Below are positions 32,725 to 41,213 of a stretch of DNA of 45,114 nucleotides, in pieces. Source of the stretch: Bacteroides sp. GTDB taxonomy: Bacteria; Bacteroidota; Bacteroidia; Bacteroidales; Bacteroidaceae. The notes beneath the pieces were generated by a model, which saw only the letters and a program-made list of their open reading frames with translations, did no database searches and had not been told where the DNA came from. A program made the translations under genes and the position numbers. Position 1 is the first letter of the stretch. Every line of letters starts with the position of its first letter. Location: assembly GCA_019416685.1 (NCBI GenBank), contig DXWV01000012.1, positions 1-45,114 on the forward strand. Reading direction: 5' to 3'.

Positions 32725-32900
32725 GGTTCGCAACCTCTTCTTATTCGGAAGAATGCGATTAAAAGGGAATCAGGTGTAAATCCTGAACAGTCCCGCTGCT
32801 GTAAGTTCCAATGAATTATGTTATGAACAACTACCACTTTAGCCACTGGGGAAATCCTGGGAAGGCGTTCGTAACAGGAACAAGTCAGAAGACCTGCCAT
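32725..32900 (+). ncRNA. Cobalamin (B12) riboswitch
   Basis: The leader shows the conserved blocks of the AdoCbl-type aptamer in order: AAAAGGGAATCAGGTGTAAATCC, AGTCCCGCTGCTGTAA, GCCACTGG, GGAAGGCG and the B12 box AAGTCAGAAGACCTGCC (32882-32898). It sits between a consensus promoter and a btuB-like gene, as expected for repression by cobalamin. The ends of the aptamer are approximate. About 185 bases separate it from the btuB start. Confidence 0.95.
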
Positions 32901-33034
32901 GCTATCTTTTTTCATTGCTTTCGAGGAAAAAGCGTTGAGTCTAATGAGCCGGATAAGTTCTATCCATCATTTCATTCACCACTCTGATTCAGAGAAAGTA
33001 TATTTTTCAAATAAACTCTGCCAAGTTTATTTAT

Positions 33035-33065
33035 ATGTCCGGCCGAAGGGATTTCGCCCGGACAT
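33035..33065 (+). terminator. Hairpin ATGTCCGG / CCGGACAT before btuB
   Basis: ATGTCCGG (33035-33042) pairs with CCGGACAT (33058-33065), followed by TTTTAATG, about 20 bases before the btuB ATG. It could be the regulated terminator of the riboswitch, or hide the translation start; the sequence alone does not decide. It is the only clear hairpin between aptamer and gene. Confidence 0.6.
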
Positions 33066-33085
33066 TTTAATGCAAAACTAATGAG

Positions 33086-35134
33086 ATGAACAAATTAAGC
33101 CAGATCATTAAGTATAAACTCTGGGGTACGGTTGCCTGCTACCTTTTCTATATTCCTCTGCTTTCTGCGCAGCAGCAAAAAGTGGATACTACACACATTT
33201 ATTCGATCCCTGAAGTGGTTGTTGCCGACCGCTACCAAACACGGGAAGTACGTTCAACAGCTCCCATACAAGTTTTATCTAAAGAAGAGCTTAAAAACCT
33301 GCATGCATTACAGGTCTCTGATGCAGTGAAGCATTTCGCAGGAGTAACCATCAAAGATTACGGTGGTATCGGAGGGCTGAAAACCATATCTCTACGTAGC
33401 CTGGGAGCACAGCATACAGCCATAGGATATGACGGTATTACTTTAACGGATTGTCAAACGGGACAAATTGATATCGGACGTTTCTCATTAGACAATGTAG
33501 ACCGGTTATCGCTTAGCAATGGACAAAGCGACAACATATTCCAACCTGCACGCTTCTTTGCATCCGCAGGATTACTGAATATCCAGACGTTGACTCCACG
33601 ATTCAATGACAATAAAAAAACAAACATCAGTGGTTCTTTTAAAACCGGTTCGTGGGGGCTGGTCAACCCTTCTCTGATGATAGAGCAAAAAATAAGTAAG
33701 AAATGGGCGTTCTCTGCCAATAGCGAATGGATGTCAGCAGATGGGCAATATCCTTTCACACTCTATTATGGTGATAAAAATGATATGACTTCCCGCGAGA
33801 AAAGAAAAAACACACAGGTGGAAAACTTACGTGCCGAAGCCGGGCTATTCGGAAACTTCTCTACGACGGAACAGTGGCGGATGAAAGCATATTACTATCA
33901 ATCGTCACGCGGGTTACCCAATGCCACTTCACTGTATTATGACTACGCGGCACAGCACTTATGGGATAAAAACGTTTTTGTGCAAAGTCAGTACAAAAAG
34001 GAATTTAACCGCCAATGGGTCTTCCAGACCTCAGCAAAATGGAACTGGAGCTACCAGCGTTATCTGGACCCTACTTACAATAACTCAGAAGGTAAACAGG
34101 ATAACAGTTATTATCAGCAGGAATACTATCTGTCAGCATCGGCACTCTTCCGGGCGTTGGACAATCTTTCGTTTTCACTTTCTACAGACGGAAGTATCAA
34201 TACCCTCAATGCCAACCTGCACGAATTCGCCTATCCTACACGTTACTCATGGCTGACGGTAGTAGCCGGAAAATACGTAAATGAATGGTTGACGCTTTCA
34301 GCTTCGGCACTCGCTACAGTGATTAATGAAAAAACTCAGCAAGGAGCCAGTGCAGGCAATCACCGTAAACTAACTCCCTATGTAAGTGCTTCATTCAAGC
34401 CTTTCAGCAGTGAGGAATTCCGAATCCGCTTTTTCTATAAGAATGTCTTCCGGCTGCCCAATTTCAACGACTTATATTACGGCGAAGTAGGCAATATTGA
34501 TTTACGTCCGGAGAATACCCGGCAATACAATATAGGCGTTACATATAACAGAACTGTCTCTGAGCTCCTCCCCTATCTCTCTGCAACCATAGATACTTAT
34601 TATAATAAGGTGTCGGACAAGATTATCGCTACCCCAACAAAAGATATCTTTGTATGGAGTATGACCAATCTGGGAAAAGTAGAAATAAAAGGAGTGGATG
34701 TCACCGGAAACATAGTATTGCAGCCGATGGAGAAACTACGCATCAATCTCTCCGGAAACTATACTTACCAGCGTGCACTGGATGTGACCGATCCGGTAAA
34801 TGAACCTCAAAAAAGAACTTACAAGCACCAGATTGCCTATACCCCCCGTGTATCAGGTTCGGGACAAGCAGGAATAGAAACACCCTGGATTAATTTCTCG
34901 TATGCATTCCTCTTTTCCGGGAAACGCTACACACAAGGAGAAAATATAAGTACGAACCGTCTGGATGGTTATAGTGATCATAGCCTTTCGGCAAGCCGTG
35001 ATTTTAAAATCCGAAATATAAATACATCACTCAGTTTAGAAGTACTCAATCTGTTGGATAAGAATTATGAAATCATCAAAAACTTCCCTATGCCGGGACG
35101 TTCGGTACGTGCTACACTGAAAGTTACCTATTAA
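33086..35134 (+). CDS. btuB: TonB-dependent cobalamin receptor
   Basis: This 682-residue outer membrane protein has a signal peptide ending LLSAQQ, a plug domain (about 45-160) with VVVADRYQTREVRSTAPIQVLSKEEL as TonB-box and plug start, and a beta-barrel of the size of BtuB-like receptors ending in ATLKVTY with a terminal aromatic residue. It takes up cobalamin or related corrinoids from outside, energised by TonB. The preceding B12 riboswitch and following BtuG-like lipoprotein firmly support a corrinoid substrate. In Bacteroides the receptor forms a pedal-bin complex with BtuG. B. thetaiotaomicron has three such receptors; the tnaA neighbour suggests this is the BtuB1 type. Confidence 0.9.
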   Translation: MNKLSQIIKYKLWGTVACYLFYIPLLSAQQQKVDTTHIYSIPEVVVADRYQTREVRSTAPIQVLSKEELKNLHALQVSDAVKHFAGVTIKDYGGIGGLKTISLRSLGAQHTAIGYDGITLTDCQTGQIDIGRFSLDNVDRLSLSNGQSDNIFQPARFFASAGLLNIQTLTPRFNDNKKTNISGSFKTGSWGLVNPSLMIEQKISKKWAFSANSEWMSADGQYPFTLYYGDKNDMTSREKRKNTQVENLRAEAGLFGNFSTTEQWRMKAYYYQSSRGLPNATSLYYDYAAQHLWDKNVFVQSQYKKEFNRQWVFQTSAKWNWSYQRYLDPTYNNSEGKQDNSYYQQEYYLSASALFRALDNLSFSLSTDGSINTLNANLHEFAYPTRYSWLTVVAGKYVNEWLTLSASALATVINEKTQQGASAGNHRKLTPYVSASFKPFSSEEFRIRFFYKNVFRLPNFNDLYYGEVGNIDLRPENTRQYNIGVTYNRTVSELLPYLSATIDTYYNKVSDKIIATPTKDIFVWSMTNLGKVEIKGVDVTGNIVLQPMEKLRINLSGNYTYQRALDVTDPVNEPQKRTYKHQIAYTPRVSGSGQAGIETPWINFSYAFLFSGKRYTQGENISTNRLDGYSDHSLSASRDFKIRNINTSLSLEVLNLLDKNYEIIKNFPMPGRSVRATLKVTY

Positions 35135-35143
35135 ACCAACCTT

Positions 35144-37111
35144 ATGATGAAATATAAATATCTCATATATCTGCTCTTCTCTCTGCTACTACATGCCTGT
35201 GATGACATGGTAGATCAGGATATACCCGGTGGAAACAGTAACGAAAATGTCACAGAAACCGGAACATCCGAGATGTATGTACTTAACGAGGGACTTTTCA
35301 ATCTGAACAACAGCACTTTGATGCGTTACTCGTTCAAAGACAGCCGGATGGATATGAACTATTTCCGTAGCCTCAATCGTCGCGGATTAGGTGATACTGC
35401 CAATGACATGGCTATTTACGGAGAAAAGCTCTACATTGTAGTCAATGTTTCGAGTCAGATAGAGGTGATAGACTTACAATCGGGACTTTCACTAAAGCAG
35501 ATTCCAATGCTGACGGAAAACGGAAGTTCACGGCAACCACGATTTATTACGTTCCACAAGGACAAGGCGTATGTATGTTCGTATGACGGAACAGTAGCAC
35601 GAATAGATACCACCTCACTAACTATTGAAGGTTATGCCAAAGTAGGACGAAACCCGGATGGCATCTGTGTACAGGGAGATAAGCTCTATGTATCCAATTC
35701 CGGAGGACTGGACTGGGACGGAGCCGGTGTGGACAATACGGTATCAGTGGTAAGTACGGAACCATTTGAAGAAATCAAAAAAATACAGGTGGGTCCCAAT
35801 CCCGGTAAAATAGCAGCAGACGAATACGGACATGTGTATGTAGCCACACGCGGAGAGAAAATCAGTACAGGAGACTATAACTTTGTACAGATAAATACCA
35901 CCACTGATGAAGTAACACAAATCTACAACGAAAAAGTTATGAGTTTTGCCATCAATGACCAGCTTGCCTATTTGTATAATTTCAGTTACGAGACACAGGC
36001 TTCACAGATAAAAGTATTCAATCTGCAAACAGGAACAACGCTGCGTGAAAACTTTATCGCAGATGGTACGGAAATACATACTCCTTACAGTATTTGTATC
36101 AATCCATACAGCGGGAATGTCTATATCACAGAAGCCTATAACTATCAGGTGAGAGGAGATGTACTCTGCTTCAATCCGCAAGGGGAACTGCAATACCGCC
36201 TTCAAGGCGTAGGGCAAAATCCGAATGCAGTGGCCTTCTCTGACAAAAGTTCGCAAAGTAGTGGTGGCGGTTCAACAGAAGATCCTCGGGCTGCTGCTTT
36301 TGCCAACAAGGTATTGGAATATCACCCGGCTCCGTCACAATACATGAATACCAGCACCACCGCTTACAAAGAAGGATTCACCTACGAACAGGTATTGGAA
36401 TATGCTACCCAGCGGATACAGGATCGTCTTCTGCTCTCATTAGGCGGATTCGGAGGAAATATCATAGTGGGATTCAATCAGCCCATTCGCAACATAGCAG
36501 GCGAGTACGATTTCAAAGTATATGGTAACGCTTCTTATAACATGTATGGCACAGGTACAGGTAAACCGGGTGGCAGCGCTGAACCGGGCATTGTATTGGT
36601 ATCGAAAGATGTAAACGGTAATGGCCTGCCGGATGATGAATGGTACGAACTGGCAGGAAGTGAGTATGGTACAGATACGGAAACACGTGGATATGAAATT
36701 ACCTATCATCGCCCTCAGGTAGAAAACGAAAACATACGATGGACGGATAATCAAGGAAAGGACGGATTCATTCTCCGAAATAGTTTCCACACACAAGCCT
36801 CATACTATCCTGCATGGATAACAGAAAATGAAATTACTTTCCGGGGAACGCGTCTGAAAGACAATGCTGTGAATGAAAACGGTATGTGGGTAGGTTATTG
36901 TTATACCTGGGGATATGCGGATAACCATCCGAACAGTACGGAAATGTCTAAGTTTAAAATAGACTGGGCCGTGGATGCCGATGGCAACAAAGTAGTGCTG
37001 GACGAAATAGATTTTGTGAAGATATATACCGCTATCAATCAGAATGCAGGGCCAATGGGGGAAATCTCCACAGAAATAATGACGGTGGAAGATTTACATT
37101 TCAACAATTAA
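35144..37111 (+). CDS. btuG: BtuG-like B12-binding surface lipoprotein with extra C-terminal domain
   Basis: This 655-residue lipoprotein has a signal ending LLLHAC, with lipidated Cys near residue 19 followed by DDMVDQD, an acidic stretch expected to direct it to the cell surface. Residues about 45-365 form a beta propeller of YncE-like repeats (YVLNEGLFN, NDMAIYGEKLYIVVN, VGRNPDGICVQGDKLYVSNSG), as in BtuG, which captures cobalamin at very high affinity and hands it to BtuB. Residues about 380-655 form a separate domain with a calcium-binding type loop DVNGNGLPDDEW near 489-500 and a WVGYCYTWGYADNHPN motif. The second domain has no known role that I can name. The gene follows btuB at 9 bases. 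Confidence 0.85.
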   Translation: MMKYKYLIYLLFSLLLHACDDMVDQDIPGGNSNENVTETGTSEMYVLNEGLFNLNNSTLMRYSFKDSRMDMNYFRSLNRRGLGDTANDMAIYGEKLYIVVNVSSQIEVIDLQSGLSLKQIPMLTENGSSRQPRFITFHKDKAYVCSYDGTVARIDTTSLTIEGYAKVGRNPDGICVQGDKLYVSNSGGLDWDGAGVDNTVSVVSTEPFEEIKKIQVGPNPGKIAADEYGHVYVATRGEKISTGDYNFVQINTTTDEVTQIYNEKVMSFAINDQLAYLYNFSYETQASQIKVFNLQTGTTLRENFIADGTEIHTPYSICINPYSGNVYITEAYNYQVRGDVLCFNPQGELQYRLQGVGQNPNAVAFSDKSSQSSGGGSTEDPRAAAFANKVLEYHPAPSQYMNTSTTAYKEGFTYEQVLEYATQRIQDRLLLSLGGFGGNIIVGFNQPIRNIAGEYDFKVYGNASYNMYGTGTGKPGGSAEPGIVLVSKDVNGNGLPDDEWYELAGSEYGTDTETRGYEITYHRPQVENENIRWTDNQGKDGFILRNSFHTQASYYPAWITENEITFRGTRLKDNAVNENGMWVGYCYTWGYADNHPNSTEMSKFKIDWAVDADGNKVVLDEIDFVKIYTAINQNAGPMGEISTEIMTVEDLHFNN

Positions 37112-37151
37112 ATAAACTCAATTAATAATTTTTTTAAATCAAGACAACAAA

Positions 37152-37910
37152 ATGAAAAAACTATCTTTATTAATGCTGTTATCAGTATTTGTATTTTGGG
37201 GATGTAGTAATGACGATGACGAAGAAGTAAAGCACATATTAAGTCTACCGGATTATGAAGCAGAAACTATTGATTTGGGAGATGTTGATAATCCTATAGA
37301 ATCATGGAATGATGCTTGGGGAACCACTTATTATCATACTTTACTTACTGATAAAAGTAGTATTTTTGAATTCGATTGTACCTCGTCCGATATTTATGGA
37401 TTTGGTTCAGATGCATTTGCATTCACCAACTGTACATCCGGTAACTACAGTGCCGTAACTAAAAAAGGAGTAAACAACAACACCTACGTCGTTGTGGGTG
37501 CTTCCGGATACAAAATAGGTTCCAACTCCGACACAGAAGTTTCCATTCGATTCAAAAATAGTAATAATACTAATTATAGTGTAAAAGGCCTATTCATTAC
37601 CAATAGTACATATGCCTACACCAGTATGACAGAAGGTACACCTCTCTACCATAATCAAGGTAAAGAAGACAAATTCGATACAACCGATTCATTCAAGTTA
37701 ACTATCTACAATCTGGATAAGACAATGCACGTAGATTGCTATTTAGCTCAAGGAACCAATATTCTGACAGAATGGAAATGGATCAACCTTAGTGCATTAG
37801 GAGAAACAAAAGGTTTGAAATTCGCACTTACATCTACCAAAACAGATGAATATGGTATGATGACTCCTGCTTATTTCTGTCTTGACGGTATCACCCTCAT
37901 CGAAAAATAA
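37152..37910 (+). CDS. btuH: DUF4465-type surface lipoprotein, likely BtuH
   Basis: This 252-residue lipoprotein has a signal ending VFWGC and the motif CSNDDDEE, an acidic export signal for the Bacteroidota cell surface. The mature part is beta-rich with IESWNDAWGTTYYHTLL near residue 49, FAFTNCTSGNYSAV near 88, and the C-terminal LDGITLIE, the pattern of DUF4465. In Bacteroides a DUF4465-type protein encoded next to btuB and btuG, BtuH, binds cobalamin. The family link is from memory and the symbol is given because of operon position: it follows btuG at 40 bases and precedes the operon terminator. Confidence 0.75.
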   Translation: MKKLSLLMLLSVFVFWGCSNDDDEEVKHILSLPDYEAETIDLGDVDNPIESWNDAWGTTYYHTLLTDKSSIFEFDCTSSDIYGFGSDAFAFTNCTSGNYSAVTKKGVNNNTYVVVGASGYKIGSNSDTEVSIRFKNSNNTNYSVKGLFITNSTYAYTSMTEGTPLYHNQGKEDKFDTTDSFKLTIYNLDKTMHVDCYLAQGTNILTEWKWINLSALGETKGLKFALTSTKTDEYGMMTPAYFCLDGITLIEK

Positions 37911-37953
37911 AACAATCACTTCGGCATAATGCCGGTTGCATATATCCTTAAAG

Positions 37954-37993
37954 TGCCTATTGCATTCACTCCAAATGCAACAGGCATTTTTTA
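37954..37993 (+). terminator. Rho-independent terminator of the B12 operon
   Basis: TGCCTATTGCATT (37954-37966) pairs with AATGCAACAGGCA (37974-37986), one mismatch, around a short loop and is followed by TTTTTTATT. It ends the btuB-btuG-btuH transcript and separates it from tnaA. Confidence 0.9.
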
Positions 37994-38082
37994 TTACCCC
38001 ATCCTATCAAAAAGTCAGTATTTTATTGCCCATATCAAAGCAAAACAGTAAATTAGGCGGATAAAACCAAATATCTAAGGAA

Positions 38083-39456
38083 ATGAAATTACCTTTTGCT
38101 GAATCATGGAAAATTAAAATGGTAGAGCCCATCCGCAAAAGCACCCGTCAGGAACGTGAGCAATGGATAAAAGAGGCACACTACAATGTATTTCAACTAA
38201 AAGCCGAACAAGTCTATATTGACCTCATCACCGACTCCGGTACCGGAGCTATGAGTGATCGCCAATGGGCAGGAATGATGTTAGGAGACGAGAGCTATGC
38301 CGGAGCTTCCTCATTCTTCAAGCTAAAAGACAAAATCACCCAGTTAACAGGATTCGAATATATTATTCCTACCCATCAGGGACGTGCTGCTGAAAATGTA
38401 CTATTCTCTTATCTTGTACACGAAGGAGATATCGTACCGGGAAACTCACACTTCGATACCACCAAAGGTCATATCGAAGGCCGTAAAGCCCTCGCGCTGG
38501 ATTGCACGATTGATGAAGCGAAGCAAACACAACTGGAAATTCCTTTTAAAGGAAACGTGGATCCTGCCAAATTAGAGAAAGCTTTACAGGAACATGCCAA
38601 CCGGATTCCCTTTATCATAGTAACCATCACCAATAACACAGCCGGCGGACAACCCGTTTCTATGCAAAACTTACGGGAAGTACGTGCTCTGGCCGACAAA
38701 TACAATAAACCGGTACTTTTCGATTCAGCCCGCTTTGCCGAAAATGCCTACTTTATCAAAACGCGTGAAGAGGGATATAGCAATAAAACAATCAAAGAAA
38801 TCACACGCGAAATGTTTGACTTAGCAGATGGCATGACCATGAGTGCCAAGAAAGACGGTATCGTAAATATGGGAGGCTTTATTGCCACCCGTCGCAAAGA
38901 ATGGTATGAAGGAGCAAAAGGCTTCTGTGTACAATATGAGGGGTATCTTACGTACGGAGGAATGAACGGGCGCGATATGAATGCGCTTGCTATCGGTCTG
39001 GATGAAAACACTGAATTCGATAATCTTGAAACTCGTATCCATCAGGTACAATACCTCGCAAAGAAACTGGATGAATATGGCATTCCTTACCAGCGTCCTG
39101 CCGGAGGACATGCCATCTTTGTAGATGCTCCGAAGGTACTGACTTGTGTACCGAAAGAAGAGTTTCCGGCGCAAACACTAACGATTGAATTATATCTGGA
39201 AGCCGGTATTCGTGGATGCGAAATAGGATACTTGCTGGCAGACCGTGATCCGATAACCCGACAGAATCGCTTCAACGGATTGGATCTGTTACGCCTTGCT
39301 ATCCCCCGTCGTGTATATACTGACAATCATATGGATGTGATTGCCGCCGCATTAAAGAATGTATATGATCGCAGAGAAAGCGTAACACGCGGAGTACGTA
39401 TTGCATGGGAAGCTCCATTAATGAGACACTTCACAGTACAACTGGAAAGATTATAA
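38083..39456 (+). CDS. tnaA: Tryptophanase
   Basis: This 457-residue PLP enzyme belongs to the beta-eliminating lyases, tryptophanase and tyrosine phenol-lyase. The motifs are SGTGAMSDRQWAGMMLGDES near residue 52, PTHQGRAAENVLF near 95, NNTAGGQPVSMQN near 186, and SAKKDGIVNMGGF with the PLP lysine at 257 in the 256-257 Lys pair. It splits tryptophan into indole, pyruvate and ammonia. The closest memory match is TnaA of B. thetaiotaomicron; tyrosine phenol-lyase is a less likely alternative as the families overlap. No TnaC-like leader peptide was found; the 90-base gap after the terminator must hold its promoter, but no consensus box is clear. Confidence 0.88.
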   Translation: MKLPFAESWKIKMVEPIRKSTRQEREQWIKEAHYNVFQLKAEQVYIDLITDSGTGAMSDRQWAGMMLGDESYAGASSFFKLKDKITQLTGFEYIIPTHQGRAAENVLFSYLVHEGDIVPGNSHFDTTKGHIEGRKALALDCTIDEAKQTQLEIPFKGNVDPAKLEKALQEHANRIPFIIVTITNNTAGGQPVSMQNLREVRALADKYNKPVLFDSARFAENAYFIKTREEGYSNKTIKEITREMFDLADGMTMSAKKDGIVNMGGFIATRRKEWYEGAKGFCVQYEGYLTYGGMNGRDMNALAIGLDENTEFDNLETRIHQVQYLAKKLDEYGIPYQRPAGGHAIFVDAPKVLTCVPKEEFPAQTLTIELYLEAGIRGCEIGYLLADRDPITRQNRFNGLDLLRLAIPRRVYTDNHMDVIAAALKNVYDRRESVTRGVRIAWEAPLMRHFTVQLERL

Positions 39457-39460
39457 TAAA

Positions 39461-39522
39461 TAATATGCCAATTGCCATGCGGTGTGACAGCGCAGCCAAT
39501 TGGCACATTGGCATATTATTGG
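39461..39522. repeat. Palindromic TTGGCAyATT repeat downstream of tnaA
   Basis: AATAATATGCCAATTG faces CAATTGGCACATTGGCATATTATT around the centre CATGCGGTGTGACAGCGCAGC. It starts four bases after the tnaA stop, so it may act as its terminator. The centre is in the same orientation as the member at 12221-12308. Confidence 0.8.
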
Positions 39523-39602
39523 CATGTTCGATAGAAGTAACAAACAAAAGCTCCGGATAATCTGTTTATAAAATATAGATTAAACAATTAACGTAGAAAA
39601 TT

Positions 39603-39905
39603 ATGACAGAAGAATATGAACTCATTGATAATGAAGAAAACCGAAGATACGAGTTTCGCATTGATGGCCACATCGCTAAAATAGAATATATAAAGACCCC
39701 GAACGGAGAAATATACCTGACTCACACTGAAGTTCCACGAACTCTGGGAGGTAAAGGAATAGGTTCCCAATTAGTAGAAAAAACACTAAAGGATATCGAA
39801 CAAAAGGATTTGCGTCTGGTACCACTTTGTCCGTTCGTAGCCGGATATATTCACAAACATCCGGAATGGAGACGTATCGTAATGAAAGGTTTTCATATTC
39901 AATAA
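39603..39905 (+). CDS. Small GNAT-type N-acetyltransferase (YjdJ-like)
   Basis: This 100-residue protein has the short GNAT form: EVPRTLGGKGIGSQLVEKTL gives the acetyl-CoA binding loop (G-K-G-I-G-S) and LVPLCPFVAGYIHKHPEWRRI the C-terminal part. Such proteins are often named YjdJ or predicted acetyltransferases, of unknown substrate. The gene starts 12 bases upstream of a ferredoxin-like gene and probably forms an operon with it, as the homologues do in other bacteria. Confidence 0.82.
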   Translation: MTEEYELIDNEENRRYEFRIDGHIAKIEYIKTPNGEIYLTHTEVPRTLGGKGIGSQLVEKTLKDIEQKDLRLVPLCPFVAGYIHKHPEWRRIVMKGFHIQ

Positions 39906-39917
39906 AAATAAAAAGAC

Positions 39918-40139
39918 ATGGGAAAGAAAATAGAATATTCAAATGGTGAAATGACCATTATATGGCAACCCGAACTTTGTCAGCATGCAGGTATTTGTGT
40001 TAAAATGTTACCTAATGTATACCATCCCAAAGAAAGGCCGTGGGTACAAATTGAAAACGCAACCACAGAAGAGTTGATTGCACAGATCAAAAAATGCCCT
40101 TCGGGAGCATTAAGTTATAAAATGAATAAAGATAAATAG
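39918..40139 (+). CDS. Mono-cluster (4Fe-4S) binding protein (YjdI-like)
   Basis: This 73-residue protein carries the pattern ELCQHAGICVKMLPNVY followed by IKKCPSGAL: Cys in CQHAGIC and CPSGAL, with His nearby, as in the Fer4_19 (YjdI) family of small iron-sulfur proteins. Only three cysteines are visible, fewer than in classical ferredoxins, so a fourth ligand may be another residue. It may pass electrons or sense redox; function is not established. It pairs with the preceding GNAT gene. Confidence 0.82.
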   Translation: MGKKIEYSNGEMTIIWQPELCQHAGICVKMLPNVYHPKERPWVQIENATTEELIAQIKKCPSGALSYKMNKDK

Positions 40140-40158
40140 AAAAGGAAACTATATAGAA

Positions 40159-40291
40159 AGTCTGCTAAAGTAACTAATGTGTAATTTTAGAAACGCAGAT
40201 TTACGCAAATTATCGCAAATCCAATTTAACATTTGCGTAAATCCGAGTAAATCTGCGTTTTATGAATAGCTAATTTTACTTTCAGCAGACT
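40159..40291. repeat. 133-bp palindrome with AGTCTGCT ends (MITE-like)
   Basis: Outer arms AGTCTGCTaaAGTAA (40159-40173) and TTACTttcAGCAGACT (40276-40291) are complementary with a small bulge. An inner pair AAACGCAGATTTAC (40191-40204) and GTAAATCTGCGTTT (40247-40260) is perfect, and GCAAATtatCGCAAAT faces ATTTGCG. No coding capacity is seen. It lies between convergent genes and may also end transcription. Confidence 0.75.
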
Positions 40292-40298
40292 CTGTCCT

Positions 40299-41195
40299 TT
40301 AATATTTCTCCATATATTTTTTCTTCTCCTTCTTACTCATCTCCTGCATGATAATCTCTTGAGGGTGTTCAGAAACATAGAGCTCTCCAACAACCGGTTT
40401 ACCCGTCTTCCCCGGAGAAAGATAAAAGCAGGGAACAAACGTGAACTTATGCATGTCAGGACAATAGATACTAAAACGCAGATGTGAACCTCGTTCATAA
40501 TTGCTCCCACCAATGATTCCAAGAGGTTGTCCAGGGATAACCTGATCTCCCGGAGAGACAAAAATGCTATTATCACGAAACAAGATGTAACGGGCAAAAG
40601 TACCATCATCCTGGCATATCTCTACAAAATTCTCTTTTGCACTAAAGCTCTTATGCTCTGCTTCCGAAGCTGAATTATCTTGTACTTCGGTTACTATGCC
40701 ACGACGAGCTGCTACAATGGTATCTCCATCGGCAGTCTGAAATGAGATACCTGTAAGCCGGGATTTATCATCACTGCCCAGAACCTTTTCCAAAGAAACC
40801 ATGTGGTTCATACGTACCCGTTTGCCTTCTGTAAGCGGAAAGAGATATACAAAATTAGTATCCGTTTTAGCGTGCCAGTCGCCTTTAGTGATATTAGAAC
40901 GATAAGAGAAGCCTATACCTGCATTTTCTGTAACCGGCTTCAAGGTCAGTAAGCGTGTTTTTCTACGAGAGAATGCAGTTGCCTTGTGAGTATCTCCCTC
41001 CTGAAGAGAGAGGGTACCACTCAAACGAGTAAAGGTCAAAGCAACCGTATAGGGAGTATATGATATGTTATCAGCATAGAAGGTCACTTCTCCTTTTCCC
41101 GAACGCTCGTAAGTAATCGTAACCGGACTATTTTGAGCTACAACCCAAATGGGCATCAGGAAAAGAATAGTACTTAAGCAGTGTTTTAATTTCAT
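40299..41195 (-). CDS. M23-family peptidase-like protein, probably inactive
   Basis: This 298-residue exported protein has a signal peptide (IWVVAQ, cleavage before QNSP) and a C-terminal LytM/M23-like domain (about 160-270): GDTIVAARRGIVTEVQDN, GDQVIPGQPLGIIGGS, and RGSHLRFSIYCP. The canonical zinc ligands are mostly missing: there is no H-x3-D motif before VAARRG and the usual H-x-H reads HLR. It is likely a noncatalytic, regulatory LytM protein rather than an endopeptidase. The N-terminal 150 residues are beta-rich and not recognised. It is the last gene of a minus-strand run. Confidence 0.75.
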   Translation of the reverse strand: MKLKHCLSTILFLMPIWVVAQNSPVTITYERSGKGEVTFYADNISYTPYTVALTFTRLSGTLSLQEGDTHKATAFSRRKTRLLTLKPVTENAGIGFSYRSNITKGDWHAKTDTNFVYLFPLTEGKRVRMNHMVSLEKVLGSDDKSRLTGISFQTADGDTIVAARRGIVTEVQDNSASEAEHKSFSAKENFVEICQDDGTFARYILFRDNSIFVSPGDQVIPGQPLGIIGGSNYERGSHLRFSIYCPDMHKFTFVPCFYLSPGKTGKPVVGELYVSEHPQEIIMQEMSKKEKKKYMEKY

Positions 41196-41213
41196 AGTAT
41201 TCTGTTTTTATAT

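Noticed and set aside
32899..33081. 60-residue ORF right after the B12 box
   Set aside because: It begins inside the aptamer closing region, spans the hairpin, has no family features and no good ribosome binding site; it is leader RNA.
37911..38082. TnaC-like leader peptide of tnaA
   Set aside because: No short ORF with a Trp codon and rho-type boxes lies in the gap; the only clear structure is the B12 operon terminator.
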